A stretch of DNA of 64,000 nt from the NCBI RefSeq assembly GCF_001874645.1, contig NZ_CP017886.1, forward strand, positions 3,658,001 through 3,722,000, read 5' to 3'. Shown here one piece after another: positions 29,152 through 38,091 of the stretch (position 1 is its first letter; each line of letters starts with the position of its first letter). The notes beneath the pieces were generated by a model. That model saw only the letters and a program-made list of their open reading frames with translations. It searched no databases and was not told where the DNA came from. This DNA comes from Pseudomonas frederiksbergensis. GTDB taxonomy: Bacteria; Pseudomonadota; Gammaproteobacteria; Pseudomonadales; Pseudomonadaceae. The position numbers were made by a program, and so were the translations under genes.

Positions 29152-31005
29152 TCAATAGTGATACCACTTTACCTCCAGCATAACTTCGTTTTCGGGTGGC
29201 GCCAGGTGGCTGAACTCGCGTTGGGCACTCAGGCGCAGGCCGAGGTTGCGCGACAGTTCCCACTGCTGGTTCAGACTCAGGCTGCGCCGCACTTCGCCAT
29301 TGGTGAAGTAATCACCTTTGGTTTCCAGGCTCAGATTGCCCAGTGGGTTCGTCCAGAGTACCCCGCTGTTGAAACCGGCGGCGGGTGCGATGAAACCGGC
29401 AAAGTTGTTGTTGTGTTCGATACGTACTGTGCCAAGGGCGAAGCCGAGCACGTCGTCGCCCAGTTGCCAGGTGCCGCCGGCGCCGCCGTTGACATGGCTG
29501 ACCAGGGTTTCGCCGTCATGCTTGCCCGGCACCCGTTCCAGGCCGCCGGTGACTTGCCAGGACCAGGGTTGCAGCAGTTCATTGCGCGGGGTCAGTGAGC
29601 GGATGGTCGCCAGGTCCAGTTGCTGCAACTGCCAGTGATTGCCTTCGTACTGGCGCAGTTTCATCTGGAGAATTTCAATCTGCGCGCCAAGGGGGAAGCT
29701 TTCGGCATTGTCGTTGAGGTCGTGATAGGCCATGCGCAGGCCATATTCGCCAAAGGCTTTGTCGCCACGGGTGCCGATGCCCGCTTGCCAGGTACGCGAT
29801 TCGTGACCGTTTTCCGGCAAGCCTGGGCGTTCGATGGACAGCTCCGGTGCCGGGTTCTGATTGATCGCCCGCAGTAACTCGAAACTGCGTTGTGCGCGCT
29901 GCGGATCGCGTTCCTGGCCGTTGGCGCGGTAGCGTTCAAGACGGTAGGCCGCGTCGATGATCAGCGCCTGCCGGTCCCGTGGCAGCGCCTGGAAGGTCGG
30001 CTCCTGCAATTGTTTTTGGTCGGCGCTGACCTTCAGCACCCATTGCTGCTCATCGTCACTGAGCGGTTTAGCGCGGTTCAGCAGCTCGCGTTCGCGGGAT
30101 GGGCGGTAATCGATTTTTTCCACCAGTCCTGCGTCTTTCACGGCTTTGACGGTGTCGGTGGGAATCGCGGTCAACGGGAACTGTTCGGTGAGCCTGAGGC
30201 TCGGCCGCGCGACTTGCAGCAACTCCAGCAAGCGGTAGGAGCAGTTTTCATCGAAGAAGAAATAATCGAACTGAATCTGCTTGAGCTCCCAGACATGCTC
30301 GACCATACGCTCGGTTTCTGCCTGCGTCAGATTCAGTCGGTATTCCCACAGATCGCGGTTTTCCAGGCTACGGTATTCCGAGAGCTTTTCCTGATAGGGC
30401 ACCAGCGCGAACAACCCCGGATAGCCGCCCATCAGGCCTTTCCAGGCATACAGAATGCTGTTGTCCGAACCTTCGATATAGGCGCCAAAATTGATCGCGT
30501 AACTGAGCAGGGCGGTGTGGTCGGTTTGCACGTCAGTCTGATCGATGCGCAACAAGGTGTGGCCGAACATTGATGATGGGCTGTTCAGGTACGCCGCCGG
30601 AAAGATCATCACCGCGCTGTGGGGCGACACGTCCTTGAACCATTGTTTGAATTCGCTGCAGTCCACTGTTGGTAAATCGTTCAGGTTCAGTTGCGCTTTC
30701 AGCCAGCGAGTGCGCGCCGGGTAAACGCATTGCGCATGCTGCTGGCCTTTACTGGCCGGGGCGTAGAGCGCTTGTACGGTGGCCGCCAGTTCTGCGTCGG
30801 GGTGCTCGGCGCCATTGGCTGCGAGGAAGAATTTCTTGTCGCTGACATAGCTGCGCCAGCCGCCGAGTTTTGCAGTTTCGTAGTGGCCCAGGGAAATCCA
30901 GAACGGGTCGTTGGCCAGTGGCTGCAAACGTTGGTTGTCGAGATGAGGCGCGGCGGACAGCGGGGCGCAGACAAACAGCGCCAGACAGACAAGGCGTTTG
31001 AGCAT
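29152..31005 (-). CDS. DUF4105 (Lnb-like) exported protein
   Basis: A 617-residue exported protein: signal peptide (1-18, cleaved near LSAAP), then a DUF4105 domain (about 100-280) with the likely catalytic His149 (SSMFGHTLLRID) and Cys255 (FDENCSYRLLELL). The C-terminal half (about 380-617) is rich in alternating strands (aromatic ends such as LEVKWYHY) and may form an outer-membrane barrel. DUF4105 is now linked to Lnb-type lipoprotein N-acyl transfer in some Gram-negatives; whether this protein does so is inference. It is followed by the DUF3015 gene's terminator upstream and a REPIN downstream. Confidence 0.85.
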   Translation of the reverse strand: MLKRLVCLALFVCAPLSAAPHLDNQRLQPLANDPFWISLGHYETAKLGGWRSYVSDKKFFLAANGAEHPDAELAATVQALYAPASKGQQHAQCVYPARTRWLKAQLNLNDLPTVDCSEFKQWFKDVSPHSAVMIFPAAYLNSPSSMFGHTLLRIDQTDVQTDHTALLSYAINFGAYIEGSDNSILYAWKGLMGGYPGLFALVPYQEKLSEYRSLENRDLWEYRLNLTQAETERMVEHVWELKQIQFDYFFFDENCSYRLLELLQVARPSLRLTEQFPLTAIPTDTVKAVKDAGLVEKIDYRPSRERELLNRAKPLSDDEQQWVLKVSADQKQLQEPTFQALPRDRQALIIDAAYRLERYRANGQERDPQRAQRSFELLRAINQNPAPELSIERPGLPENGHESRTWQAGIGTRGDKAFGEYGLRMAYHDLNDNAESFPLGAQIEILQMKLRQYEGNHWQLQQLDLATIRSLTPRNELLQPWSWQVTGGLERVPGKHDGETLVSHVNGGAGGTWQLGDDVLGFALGTVRIEHNNNFAGFIAPAAGFNSGVLWTNPLGNLSLETKGDYFTNGEVRRSLSLNQQWELSRNLGLRLSAQREFSHLAPPENEVMLEVKWYHY

Positions 31006-31049
31006 GGTGGACTACTTAATTCAAAAAAAGACCCAAAGAGGACTAGGTC

Positions 31050-31085
31050 CAAAAAACAAAACCCGCTCCGGTAACAGAGCGGGTG
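31050..31085 (-). terminator. Terminator of the DUF3015 gene
   Basis: On the minus strand ACCCGCTC...GAGCGGGT with an 8-base loop, followed by TTTTGTTTTTT. It separates the DUF3015 gene from the DUF4105 gene. Confidence 0.82.
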
Positions 31086-31094
31086 GGATCGAGC

Positions 31095-31583
31095 TTAAGC
31101 CGGGGTAGCATATTTGGCCAGACGAGCATCGCCTTTGAGCACGGCCAGGGTATTGGTATGCACGTCGTCAGCAGTCACGTCAGCCTTGCTGAAAATCTGC
31201 TGGAAGTGCTTGTGGGTGACGGTGGCGAAATACGCACGGTCTTCCGGTGCGACGCCCAGTACCACCGCATAGGTGGTCAGCGCTTCGCCTTGACCTTTGG
31301 CCATGTCTTCGGACAGTTCGTTCATCATGCCGTTCATGGCAAACCAGGACTTGCCGCCGTAGGTCAGCGCGGCATTGGTGGCGCAACCGTTGGTGCCGGA
31401 CGTCATGCCGAAGGTGGCGTTGCCAGAGGTGCCGTTGGTGGTGGATGCCAGGAAGTGCGCCGGGGTGCCACGCTGACCTTCGAACAGCATGTTGCCCCAA
31501 CCGCAATCCGGACCGCCTGGCGCCTGGGCCATGGCGTTGAGGGATGCGACGGTGAAGAGAGTACCAAGAAGAATCCGTTTCAT
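31095..31583 (-). CDS. DUF3015 exported protein
   Basis: A 162-residue protein with a clear signal peptide (MKRILLGTLFTVASLNAMAQA, cleavage about 19-21). The mature part contains GPDCGWGNMLFEGQRG, the FGMTSGTNGC block and a helical C-terminus, the DUF3015 layout. The two conserved cysteines probably form a disulfide in the periplasm. Function unknown. The start at 31583 is set by the signal peptide and an AGAGAA upstream. Confidence 0.9.
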   Translation of the reverse strand: MKRILLGTLFTVASLNAMAQAPGGPDCGWGNMLFEGQRGTPAHFLASTTNGTSGNATFGMTSGTNGCATNAALTYGGKSWFAMNGMMNELSEDMAKGQGEALTTYAVVLGVAPEDRAYFATVTHKHFQQIFSKADVTADDVHTNTLAVLKGDARLAKYATPA

Positions 31584-32006
31584 AGCTGTGTTCTCTTTTG
31601 TGTGCGTACCGATGAACAGGGGGGGCTGGCGCCGCTCTGACGCCATTGCAGGCGGTGTGAAAACTACTGCGCTCGACAATCCTGCGTTAAAAACAGGCTC
31701 GGAATGCTCATTTACAACCCGTAAACTCCGCTTCCTCGCCTGTTTTTGCCTTGTCTTGCCTTCGCTCGCTACGTTTTCACACGGCCTGATTGGGCCGGTG
31801 ATTAGTCCAGCCACGCAGTCTGGAGTCTAGGCACGATCCAGGGGTTCCGTGATTTTTTGCCGAACATTCCTCGAAACCATTGATTTAGCCCGGGCCCGCC
31901 GAGGGTTTGGCCCTTGACTATGCTTTTACCCAAGGCGCGCCTTGCCAGTCAGGCACGGGCAGCGCCAGAATGCCTTCAATTGCCCCGCCTGATGTAAGGA
32001 AGCCCG
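31584..32006. other. 423-bp intergenic region
   Basis: Contains the MITE-like element (31650-31787) and, closer to the Lon-like gene, no further recognised signal apart from its ribosome binding site TAAGGAAG. Confidence 0.5.
31650..31787. mobile_element. MITE-like element with 15-bp imperfect terminal inverted repeats
   Basis: Ends AGGCGGTGTGAAAAC (31650-31664) and GTTTTCACACGGCCT (31773-31787) match over 14 of 15 inverted positions. Inside, AAAAACAGGC and GCCTGTTTTT form a second nested inverted pair. The 138-bp element has no coding capacity. It occupies the spacer between the DUF3015 gene and the Lon-like gene. It resembles short non-autonomous elements remembered from other proteobacterial genomes. 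Confidence 0.6.
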
Positions 32007-34445
32007 ATGCCTGATCCTGTTGCTGCCAGCTTGCGTCTAGCGCCTGAAGCGCTGACTCGTCCGTTTTCCGCTGAACAGTTCAGCTTCTCTACCACCAATG
32101 ATCTGGAGCCTTTTCGCGGTGTGCTCGGCCAGGAGCGTGCGGTTGAAGCCTTGCAGTTCGGTGTGGCTATGCCACGCCCTGGTTACAACGTGTTTGTCAT
32201 GGGGGAGCCCGGTACTGGCCGGTTCTCTTTCGTCAAACGCTACCTGAAAGCCGAAGGCAAACGCCTGCAGACCCCGGCGGACTGGGTCTACGTCAACAAT
32301 TTCGATGAGCCGCGCGAACCTCGCGCACTGGAGTTGCCGTCCGGGACGGCCGGTGCGTTCATCGCCGACATCAACGGCCTGATCGACAACCTGCTGGCGA
32401 CGTTTCCAGCGGTCTTCGAACATCCGTCCTACCAGCAAAAGAAAAGCGCCATCGACCGCGCCTTCAACCAGCGCTACGACCGCGCACTGGACGTGATCGA
32501 GCGCCTGGCGCTGGAGAAAGAAGTCGCGTTGTACCGTGACAGCACCAACATTGCCTTCACCCCGATGAGCGAAGGCAAGGCGTTGGACGAGGCTGAATTC
32601 GCCCAGTTGCCGGAAGCCGTTCGCGAGCGCTTCCACGAAGACATTTCCGGGCTGGAAGAACGGCTGAACGAAGAGTTGGCCAGCTTGCCGCAGTGGAAGC
32701 GCGAGTCGAGCAACCAACTGCGTCAGCTCAATGAAGAAACCATCACCCTGGCCTTGCAGCCATTGCTTTCGCCGTTGTCGGAAAAGTACGCAGAAAACGC
32801 TGCGGTGTGCGGTTACCTGCAAGCGATGCAGGTGTATCTGCTCAAGACGGTGGTCGAGCAACTGGTCGATGACAGCAAGACCGACGCGGTTGCCCGTAAA
32901 TTGCTTGAAGAACAATATGGCCCGAGCCTGGTGGTCGGTCATCCGTTCAGCGGCGGTGCCCCCGTGGTGTTCGAACCGCATCCGACTTACGACAACCTGT
33001 TCGGCCGTATCGAGTACAGCACTGACCAGGGGGCGCTCTACACCACTTATCGGCAGTTGCGTCCGGGTGCGCTGCACCGGGCCAACGGCGGCTTCCTGAT
33101 TCTGGAAGCCGAAAAAATGCTCAGCGAACCCTTTGTCTGGGATGCGCTGAAGCGGGCCTTGCAGTCACGCAAACTGAAAATGGAATCGCCGCTGGGCGAG
33201 CTGGGGCGACTGGCCACGGTGACCCTGACGCCGCAGCATATTCCGTTGCAGGTCAAAGTCGTCATCATCGGCGCACGTCAGTTGTATTACACGCTGCAAG
33301 ACCTCGATCCGGACTTCCAGGAGATGTTCCGGGTGTTGGTGGACTTCGACGAAGACATCCCGATGGTCGATGAGAGCCTCGAGCAGTTTGCTCAGTTGCT
33401 CAAAACCCGGACCTCGGAAGAAGGCATGGCGCCGCTGACTGCCGACGCGGTGGCGCGTCTGGCGACTTACAGTGCGCGGCTGGCCGAGCACCAGGGCCGT
33501 TTGTCGGCGCGCATTGGCGATCTGTTCCAGTTGGTCAGCGAGGCGGACTTCATTCGCGATCTGGCTGGCGACGAGATGACCGACGCCGGACACATCGAGC
33601 GTGCGCTCAAAGCCAAGGCCACCCGCACCGGGCGCGTTTCGGCGCGGATTCTCGATGACATGCTGGCGGGGATCATCCTGATCGACACTGCCGGCGCGGC
33701 GGTCGGCAAGTGCAACGGGCTGACGGTGCTGGAAGTCGGCGATTCGGCCTTTGGTATACCGGCGCGAATCTCCGCCACGGTTTACCCCGGTGGCAGCGGC
33801 ATCGTCGACATCGAGCGTGAGGTCAACCTCGGGCAGCCGATCCACTCCAAGGGCGTGATGATCCTCACCGGGTATCTGGGCAGCCGTTACGCCCAGGAAT
33901 TCCCGTTGGCGATCTCGGCAAGTATCGCGCTGGAACAATCCTACGGTTACGTCGATGGCGACAGTGCCTCGCTGGGCGAGGCGTGCACGTTGATTTCGGC
34001 GTTGTCGAAAACCCCGCTCAAGCAGTGCTTCGCGATCACGGGTTCGATCAACCAGTTCGGTGAAGTGCAGGCGGTGGGCGGGGTCAACGAGAAGATCGAA
34101 GGCTTCTTCCGTCTTTGCGAGGCTCGCGGCTTGACCGGCGAGCAGGGCGCGATCATTCCTCAGGCCAACGTTGCCACGTTGATGCTCGATGAGCGGGTGC
34201 TGGCGGCCGTGCGTGCCGGGCAGTTCCATGTCTATGCGGTGCGTCAGGCCGATGAGGCCTTGAGCCTGCTGGTGGGCGAGCCGGCCGGCGAACCGGACGA
34301 AGAGGGTCAGTTCCCGGAGGGCAGCGTCAATGCTCGCGTGGTGGAGCGCTTGCGGGTGATCGCGGAAATGATCAGCGAAGATGACTTGAAAGAGGCCGAG
34401 AAGGAGCAGGCCCAGGAAGCATTGGCCGAGACCAAGCCTGCCTGA
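32007..34445 (+). CDS. LonB/YcbZ-type ATP-dependent protease
   Basis: An 812-residue cytosolic Lon-family protease without the classical Lon N-domain. The ATPase part starts near 40 (RGVLGQERAVEALQFGVAM) with a P-loop GEPGTGRFS (66-74) whose usual lysine is Arg72. A long helical insertion (about 130-300) follows, then ATPase sensor regions. The C-terminal S16 peptidase domain carries Ser653 (DGDSASLGEACT) and Lys696 (GGVNEKIEGFF), the Ser-Lys dyad. AAGGAAG precedes ATG 32007. The substrate is unknown. Confidence 0.9.
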   Translation: MPDPVAASLRLAPEALTRPFSAEQFSFSTTNDLEPFRGVLGQERAVEALQFGVAMPRPGYNVFVMGEPGTGRFSFVKRYLKAEGKRLQTPADWVYVNNFDEPREPRALELPSGTAGAFIADINGLIDNLLATFPAVFEHPSYQQKKSAIDRAFNQRYDRALDVIERLALEKEVALYRDSTNIAFTPMSEGKALDEAEFAQLPEAVRERFHEDISGLEERLNEELASLPQWKRESSNQLRQLNEETITLALQPLLSPLSEKYAENAAVCGYLQAMQVYLLKTVVEQLVDDSKTDAVARKLLEEQYGPSLVVGHPFSGGAPVVFEPHPTYDNLFGRIEYSTDQGALYTTYRQLRPGALHRANGGFLILEAEKMLSEPFVWDALKRALQSRKLKMESPLGELGRLATVTLTPQHIPLQVKVVIIGARQLYYTLQDLDPDFQEMFRVLVDFDEDIPMVDESLEQFAQLLKTRTSEEGMAPLTADAVARLATYSARLAEHQGRLSARIGDLFQLVSEADFIRDLAGDEMTDAGHIERALKAKATRTGRVSARILDDMLAGIILIDTAGAAVGKCNGLTVLEVGDSAFGIPARISATVYPGGSGIVDIEREVNLGQPIHSKGVMILTGYLGSRYAQEFPLAISASIALEQSYGYVDGDSASLGEACTLISALSKTPLKQCFAITGSINQFGEVQAVGGVNEKIEGFFRLCEARGLTGEQGAIIPQANVATLMLDERVLAAVRAGQFHVYAVRQADEALSLLVGEPAGEPDEEGQFPEGSVNARVVERLRVIAEMISEDDLKEAEKEQAQEALAETKPA

Positions 34446-34446
34446 T

Positions 34447-34505
34447 TGAAAGTCGCAGCTTGCGGTGAACTCCCGGGTAGGAGCTGCCGCAGGCTGCGAT
34501 CTTTT
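34447..34505. repeat. Compact REPIN after the Lon-like gene
   Basis: GAAAGTCGCAGCTTGCGG faces GTAGGAGCTGCCGCAGGCTGCGATCTTTT (34477-34505) with almost no spacer. It begins two bases past the stop codon. Confidence 0.72.
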
Positions 34506-34713
34506 CAGCGGCATCCTCACCCTCTAGGTAAACCTCATTACCGCCCGGATGACGTCAAAAAACCAACAACGACCATTCGGCGCCTTCTGACCTCCGTCAA
34601 CTTGCTGACTCGACTTTTCTTCTATGCTCAGGTCATGGACATCGACAGTCATCACTGGATCGAGACAGCCTTCCCGTGGAGGCTGAATACCAGATTTACC
34701 GAGGGTCGCCGCC

Positions 34714-35055
34714 ATGTCGCGCAACCTCTGCCTCACCCGCCAATGCCTGGGCCTGGTTACCCGTATCGAATGCAGTATTCGCCCGCTTGCGGGGGACACC
34801 GGTATGTGGACCTTGTTGTTTGCCGCCGGAATGGCCGGCGAGCAACCTTCCGCCATCAAGGCCCAGGGCCCGTTTCATGGTCCTTTCGTGGCCGAATCGA
34901 TACTCGAAACCATCGTTGAAAGCCTGACCCTGCACGGTTATCAGCTGGCCGATGACCCGCAAATCTGGTGTTTGCACTTGCAAGCCCAGCTGCGGGAAAT
35001 CAATGGTGGACGCTGCCGCAATCCGGGTGGTTTTGAGTTCAACCCCGAGCATTAG
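34714..35055 (+). CDS. Conserved hypothetical protein
   Basis: A 113-residue soluble protein that I do not recognise. It has cysteines in the N-terminal third (CLTRQCLGLVTRIEC), a glycine-rich mid-region (LFAAGMAGEQPS), and a C-terminal helix LHLQAQLREINGGRC. The stop lies 3 bp from the stop of the convergent lipoprotein gene, which supports it being real rather than chance. The ribosome binding site is poor. No signal peptide. Confidence 0.65.
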   Translation: MSRNLCLTRQCLGLVTRIECSIRPLAGDTGMWTLLFAAGMAGEQPSAIKAQGPFHGPFVAESILETIVESLTLHGYQLADDPQIWCLHLQAQLREINGGRCRNPGGFEFNPEH

Positions 35056-35058
35056 TAG

Positions 35059-36888
35059 CTATTCGACAGGGTTGGGGTTTTCGGCCTTGTCGAGTTTGAC
35101 CTCGAATCCATATTCGACGGTATTGAGGTTGGTGCGCTGGTAGGTTTCCAGGCTAGTCGGCTGGCCGTAGAAATAATGCACCTCAACCATCGCCGGGCCT
35201 TCTGCGCTGGCGTCGTGGCTGACAGCAAGAATCTCCTTCAGGTAGTTACCACTTGCGTCCTTGGCGAAGAAACGCCAGTCCTGGGCGGGGAATACTTTCT
35301 GGTCAACCACCAAGGCATTGCCTTTGAGCTCCAGTCCTTTGGGCAGCTTCTGGGTGTCGAGGCTGCTTTTTGCAATATTGGCCAGAAACAACGGCATCGA
35401 GCCGACGGCGTAAGCCGGTGTCTCGGGGAACAGCGTCAGGTCGTACGTGATAGTGGCGTGCAGCGGGTCGATTTCGAAGGCTTCGGGTGGCAATTCAATG
35501 GGTTCGCCGCGTTTTCCCTTATCGTCCTGGGTGAAGAAGGTCACGGGGGTGTCACCGGGGCTGAATGAGGTGCCAAGCAGTTCGTCGTTGAAGCTTTTCG
35601 GGTGATCGAATTCGATGCGTGCCGCACTGGCGTCCTCGACCGATTGGTTGACGTGGATATTCTTTTTCAGCTGTTCCTCATCCAGTGTGGAGCCTTTGAG
35701 CCAGGCTGCAGCCTGATCGTCGTACACGACCACGGGTAGATTCAGGCTCTGGATGGTTTTGTCGGTGGTATTGCGGTCGAAGCGGCGTACCGCAAGCTCC
35801 AGTTCCTTGCGGGTGACGGTGACAGCCGAGAAGTCGAGAACGTTGACTTCGAGGCTGTCGATGGGACCGTTGAAGTACACCTTGGTGTAATGATGAGTCT
35901 GCTTGTGCTCGAACGCCTGCTGTTCGTCGTCGAGCTGTTTTTCGAACGCATCACTCCAGGCGGTTTGCTTCTGCATCTCGGCCAGTTGTTTTTGATAGAG
36001 CGCGATGTGTGCGGCGTCTTCGTTGATCGAGCCCGAGCGTGAGAGGAACTGGCCGGTCGTGTCCTTGGCCTGGACGATCAGCGGATTGAGCGGGGTGTCG
36101 CTGACGTCTGGCGCCAGCGCTGTGCTGTTGTTGACTTCAACCTCGGCGTAGTTCTTCTCCAAGGCCCGCAGAGTGACACTGATGTTGTCGTCGGTACGCG
36201 TTTGGCCCACGTCCTTGTGCGTCAGGTCGAAGGTGAATACCTTGCGCGGTGCAATGACTTCGACTTTACCTTTCAGGGTCGCCGGTTGCGGCTGGTTCTT
36301 GTTGTCGACTTCCTCGCCCTCGACAAAGGGGTAGGCCACGGTCAGGTCGTCCGGATTGGTCAGGCTGGAACTTGAAGGGCTCAACTGAATGCCAGGATCG
36401 GTTTCCGACCATTCGGGCTGAAAAGGGATGACCTTCTTGTTGCTTAGCGTGACCGATTGCCATTCCAGCCCATGGGGGAAGGGGAACTCGGAGGGCATGT
36501 TGAAGTTGAAGGGGAACACCGGCTGCAAGTCGGTCAGGTAGTCGGAACTGGAGTCCTTGCGCAGTACGAACAGGCCGTTGATATAAGTGTCGACCAGCGC
36601 CTGCGGGGTTGGATAGTGCTTGAGCAGGGCCATGGCGTCTTCGCCGTACTCGGTTGTGATCGGCTTGATGGCAAGCTTTTGCTGTGCGCGTTCGAGTAGC
36701 AGCAATGAGCCGCCAAGGTTGGCCACGGCGTCCTTGAGCTTGGGATCCTGAATCGCGTCCAGCGACTTCTCGAACTGTGCGGTTTTCTCCTCAAGGCTCT
36801 GCGGGCGCTTCTCATCGCTGGGTGAGCAGCCGCTGATCAGTACCGCGAGGCAAAGGCCGACAGTCGTTAAAGGCAATCGCAAATCCAT
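35059..36888 (-). CDS. Large lipoprotein of unknown function
   Basis: A 609-residue protein with a lipoprotein signal peptide: hydrophobic stretch 7-18 and the lipobox LISGC (Cys21). Position +2 is Ser, so sorting to the outer membrane is expected. The mature region is acidic and mostly strand-rich, with a helical part near 290-335 (YQKQLAEMQKQTAWSDAFEKQL). No enzyme motif is recognisable. It stands alone, divergent from the UPF0114 gene. Possible envelope scaffold or adhesin; I cannot say more. Confidence 0.85.
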   Translation of the reverse strand: MDLRLPLTTVGLCLAVLISGCSPSDEKRPQSLEEKTAQFEKSLDAIQDPKLKDAVANLGGSLLLLERAQQKLAIKPITTEYGEDAMALLKHYPTPQALVDTYINGLFVLRKDSSSDYLTDLQPVFPFNFNMPSEFPFPHGLEWQSVTLSNKKVIPFQPEWSETDPGIQLSPSSSSLTNPDDLTVAYPFVEGEEVDNKNQPQPATLKGKVEVIAPRKVFTFDLTHKDVGQTRTDDNISVTLRALEKNYAEVEVNNSTALAPDVSDTPLNPLIVQAKDTTGQFLSRSGSINEDAAHIALYQKQLAEMQKQTAWSDAFEKQLDDEQQAFEHKQTHHYTKVYFNGPIDSLEVNVLDFSAVTVTRKELELAVRRFDRNTTDKTIQSLNLPVVVYDDQAAAWLKGSTLDEEQLKKNIHVNQSVEDASAARIEFDHPKSFNDELLGTSFSPGDTPVTFFTQDDKGKRGEPIELPPEAFEIDPLHATITYDLTLFPETPAYAVGSMPLFLANIAKSSLDTQKLPKGLELKGNALVVDQKVFPAQDWRFFAKDASGNYLKEILAVSHDASAEGPAMVEVHYFYGQPTSLETYQRTNLNTVEYGFEVKLDKAENPNPVE

Positions 36889-37047
36889 TTTCCGGTTTTC
36901 CTCTATAACGCAATGAGCGATGCGAATGCCTTGGACACTAGCAGAAAAACGCTTTGGCAGACTCGCAGGTTATGGATTTGTCTGCGGTTTATGGGGTTTT
37001 GAGCGGCTGATATACTCGCCGCCGTTTAAACCCTTGTGTGAGATTCA

Positions 37048-37536
37048 ATGGAACGTTTTGTCGAAAATGCAATGTACACCTCGCGCTGGCTGCTGGCGCC
37101 GATCTACTTCGGTTTGTCCCTGGGCCTGCTGGCCCTGGCGCTGAAGTTCTTTCAGGAAGTCTTCCACGTTATTCCCAACGTGTTCTCGATGGCCGAGTCC
37201 GATCTGATTCTGGTGCTGTTGTCGCTGATCGACATGGCGCTGGTAGGCGGGTTGCTGGTGATGGTGATGATTTCCGGCTACGAAAACTTCGTGTCCGAGC
37301 TCGACATCGATGATGGCAAGGAAAAACTCAACTGGTTGGGCACGATGGACTCTTCTTCCCTGAAGATGAAAGTTGCGGCCTCGATCGTGGCCATTTCCTC
37401 GATCCACCTGCTGCGCATCTTCATGGACGCCAGGAATGTCGATCCCGAGCACTTGAAGTGGTACGTGATCATTCACATGACCTTTGTGATCTCGGCGTTT
37501 GCCATGGGTTACCTGGACAAGCTGACCAAGCACTGA
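37048..37536 (+). CDS. UPF0114/YqhA family membrane protein (TIGR00645)
   Basis: A 162-residue inner-membrane protein with four hydrophobic segments (about 14-34, 51-76, 108-126, 136-155). The family signature [11 protein letters not shown] and [12 protein letters not shown] are present. Function unknown. Start ATG 37048; upstream there is a 159-bp spacer to the divergent lipoprotein gene. A hairpin follows at 37561. Confidence 0.92.
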   Translation: MERFVENAMYTSRWLLAPIYFGLSLGLLALALKFFQEVFHVIPNVFSMAESDLILVLLSLIDMALVGGLLVMVMISGYENFVSELDIDDGKEKLNWLGTMDSSSLKMKVAASIVAISSIHLLRIFMDARNVDPEHLKWYVIIHMTFVISAFAMGYLDKLTKH

Positions 37537-37560
37537 TTGTCGTTCCCGCGTCGTATCGTG

Positions 37561-37590
37561 CCGCCCGGCCGTTGTGAAACGGACGGGCGG
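37561..37590 (+). terminator. Hairpin downstream of the UPF0114 gene
   Basis: CCGCCCG-G-CCGTT stem pairs with AACGG-A-CGGGCGG around a short loop (one internal mismatch). The T-run is weak, so it may be a stem that protects the transcript rather than a full terminator. Confidence 0.5.
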
Positions 37591-37670
37591 CGGCGTTTCT
37601 GGCTTGTGCTTTTGTGCGCCGAGGCATATCCCTATAAGTGTCTTGGCTCGCCATTGCGCGGGGTGTGCTC

Positions 37671-37961
37671 ATGAACCTGCAAGAGTTGAACGCCTATGCC
37701 ATCGCCGGGAAGGTCGATGAGCTGAATCTGATCTCGATGGAAGGCGGGATTTATCTGTTGGAGGCACGGATACATGGCGCCGCTCATCCGCTCGACGACA
37801 CCCACGGGCAAACACTGCGTTTGCGTTCGGTGGAACATGCCCGTGAAGTCCTTCATGCCTTTCCCAAGCTGACATTCAATCTGATTCACACCTCGGTGCA
37901 CGACGAGATGTGCGGTCTGGGCATCAGCGCGCAAGAGAGTCTGAAGGTGCCCATCTCCTGA
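37671..37961 (+). CDS. DUF6482 family small protein
   Basis: A 96-residue soluble protein, MNLQELNAYAIAGKVDELNLISMEGGIYLLEARI at the N-terminus, typical of the DUF6482 family of pseudomonads. It has TLRLRSVEHAREVLHAFPKLTFNLIHTSVHDEMCGL as a second conserved block. No signal peptide or membrane segment. Function unknown; older annotations as metal-transport ATPase have no support in the sequence. The start at 37671 is chosen by similarity. Confidence 0.85.
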   Translation: MNLQELNAYAIAGKVDELNLISMEGGIYLLEARIHGAAHPLDDTHGQTLRLRSVEHAREVLHAFPKLTFNLIHTSVHDEMCGLGISAQESLKVPIS

Positions 37962-38091
37962 TAGCGCTGACACCCCTGATCACCGCAATGGCATCTGTGC
38001 TAGTCTGCTCGCCCTTTTGGTTCCGGGCGCTCCGGGATGCGCTGTGCACGCACGGCAATGTCCCGAGCCGTCCGCACAGCGGAGCAGTGTC

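Noticed and set aside
34696..35052. Open frame antisense to 34714-35055
   Set aside because: Overlaps fully; the plus-strand frame ends cleanly against the convergent lipoprotein gene, which favours it.
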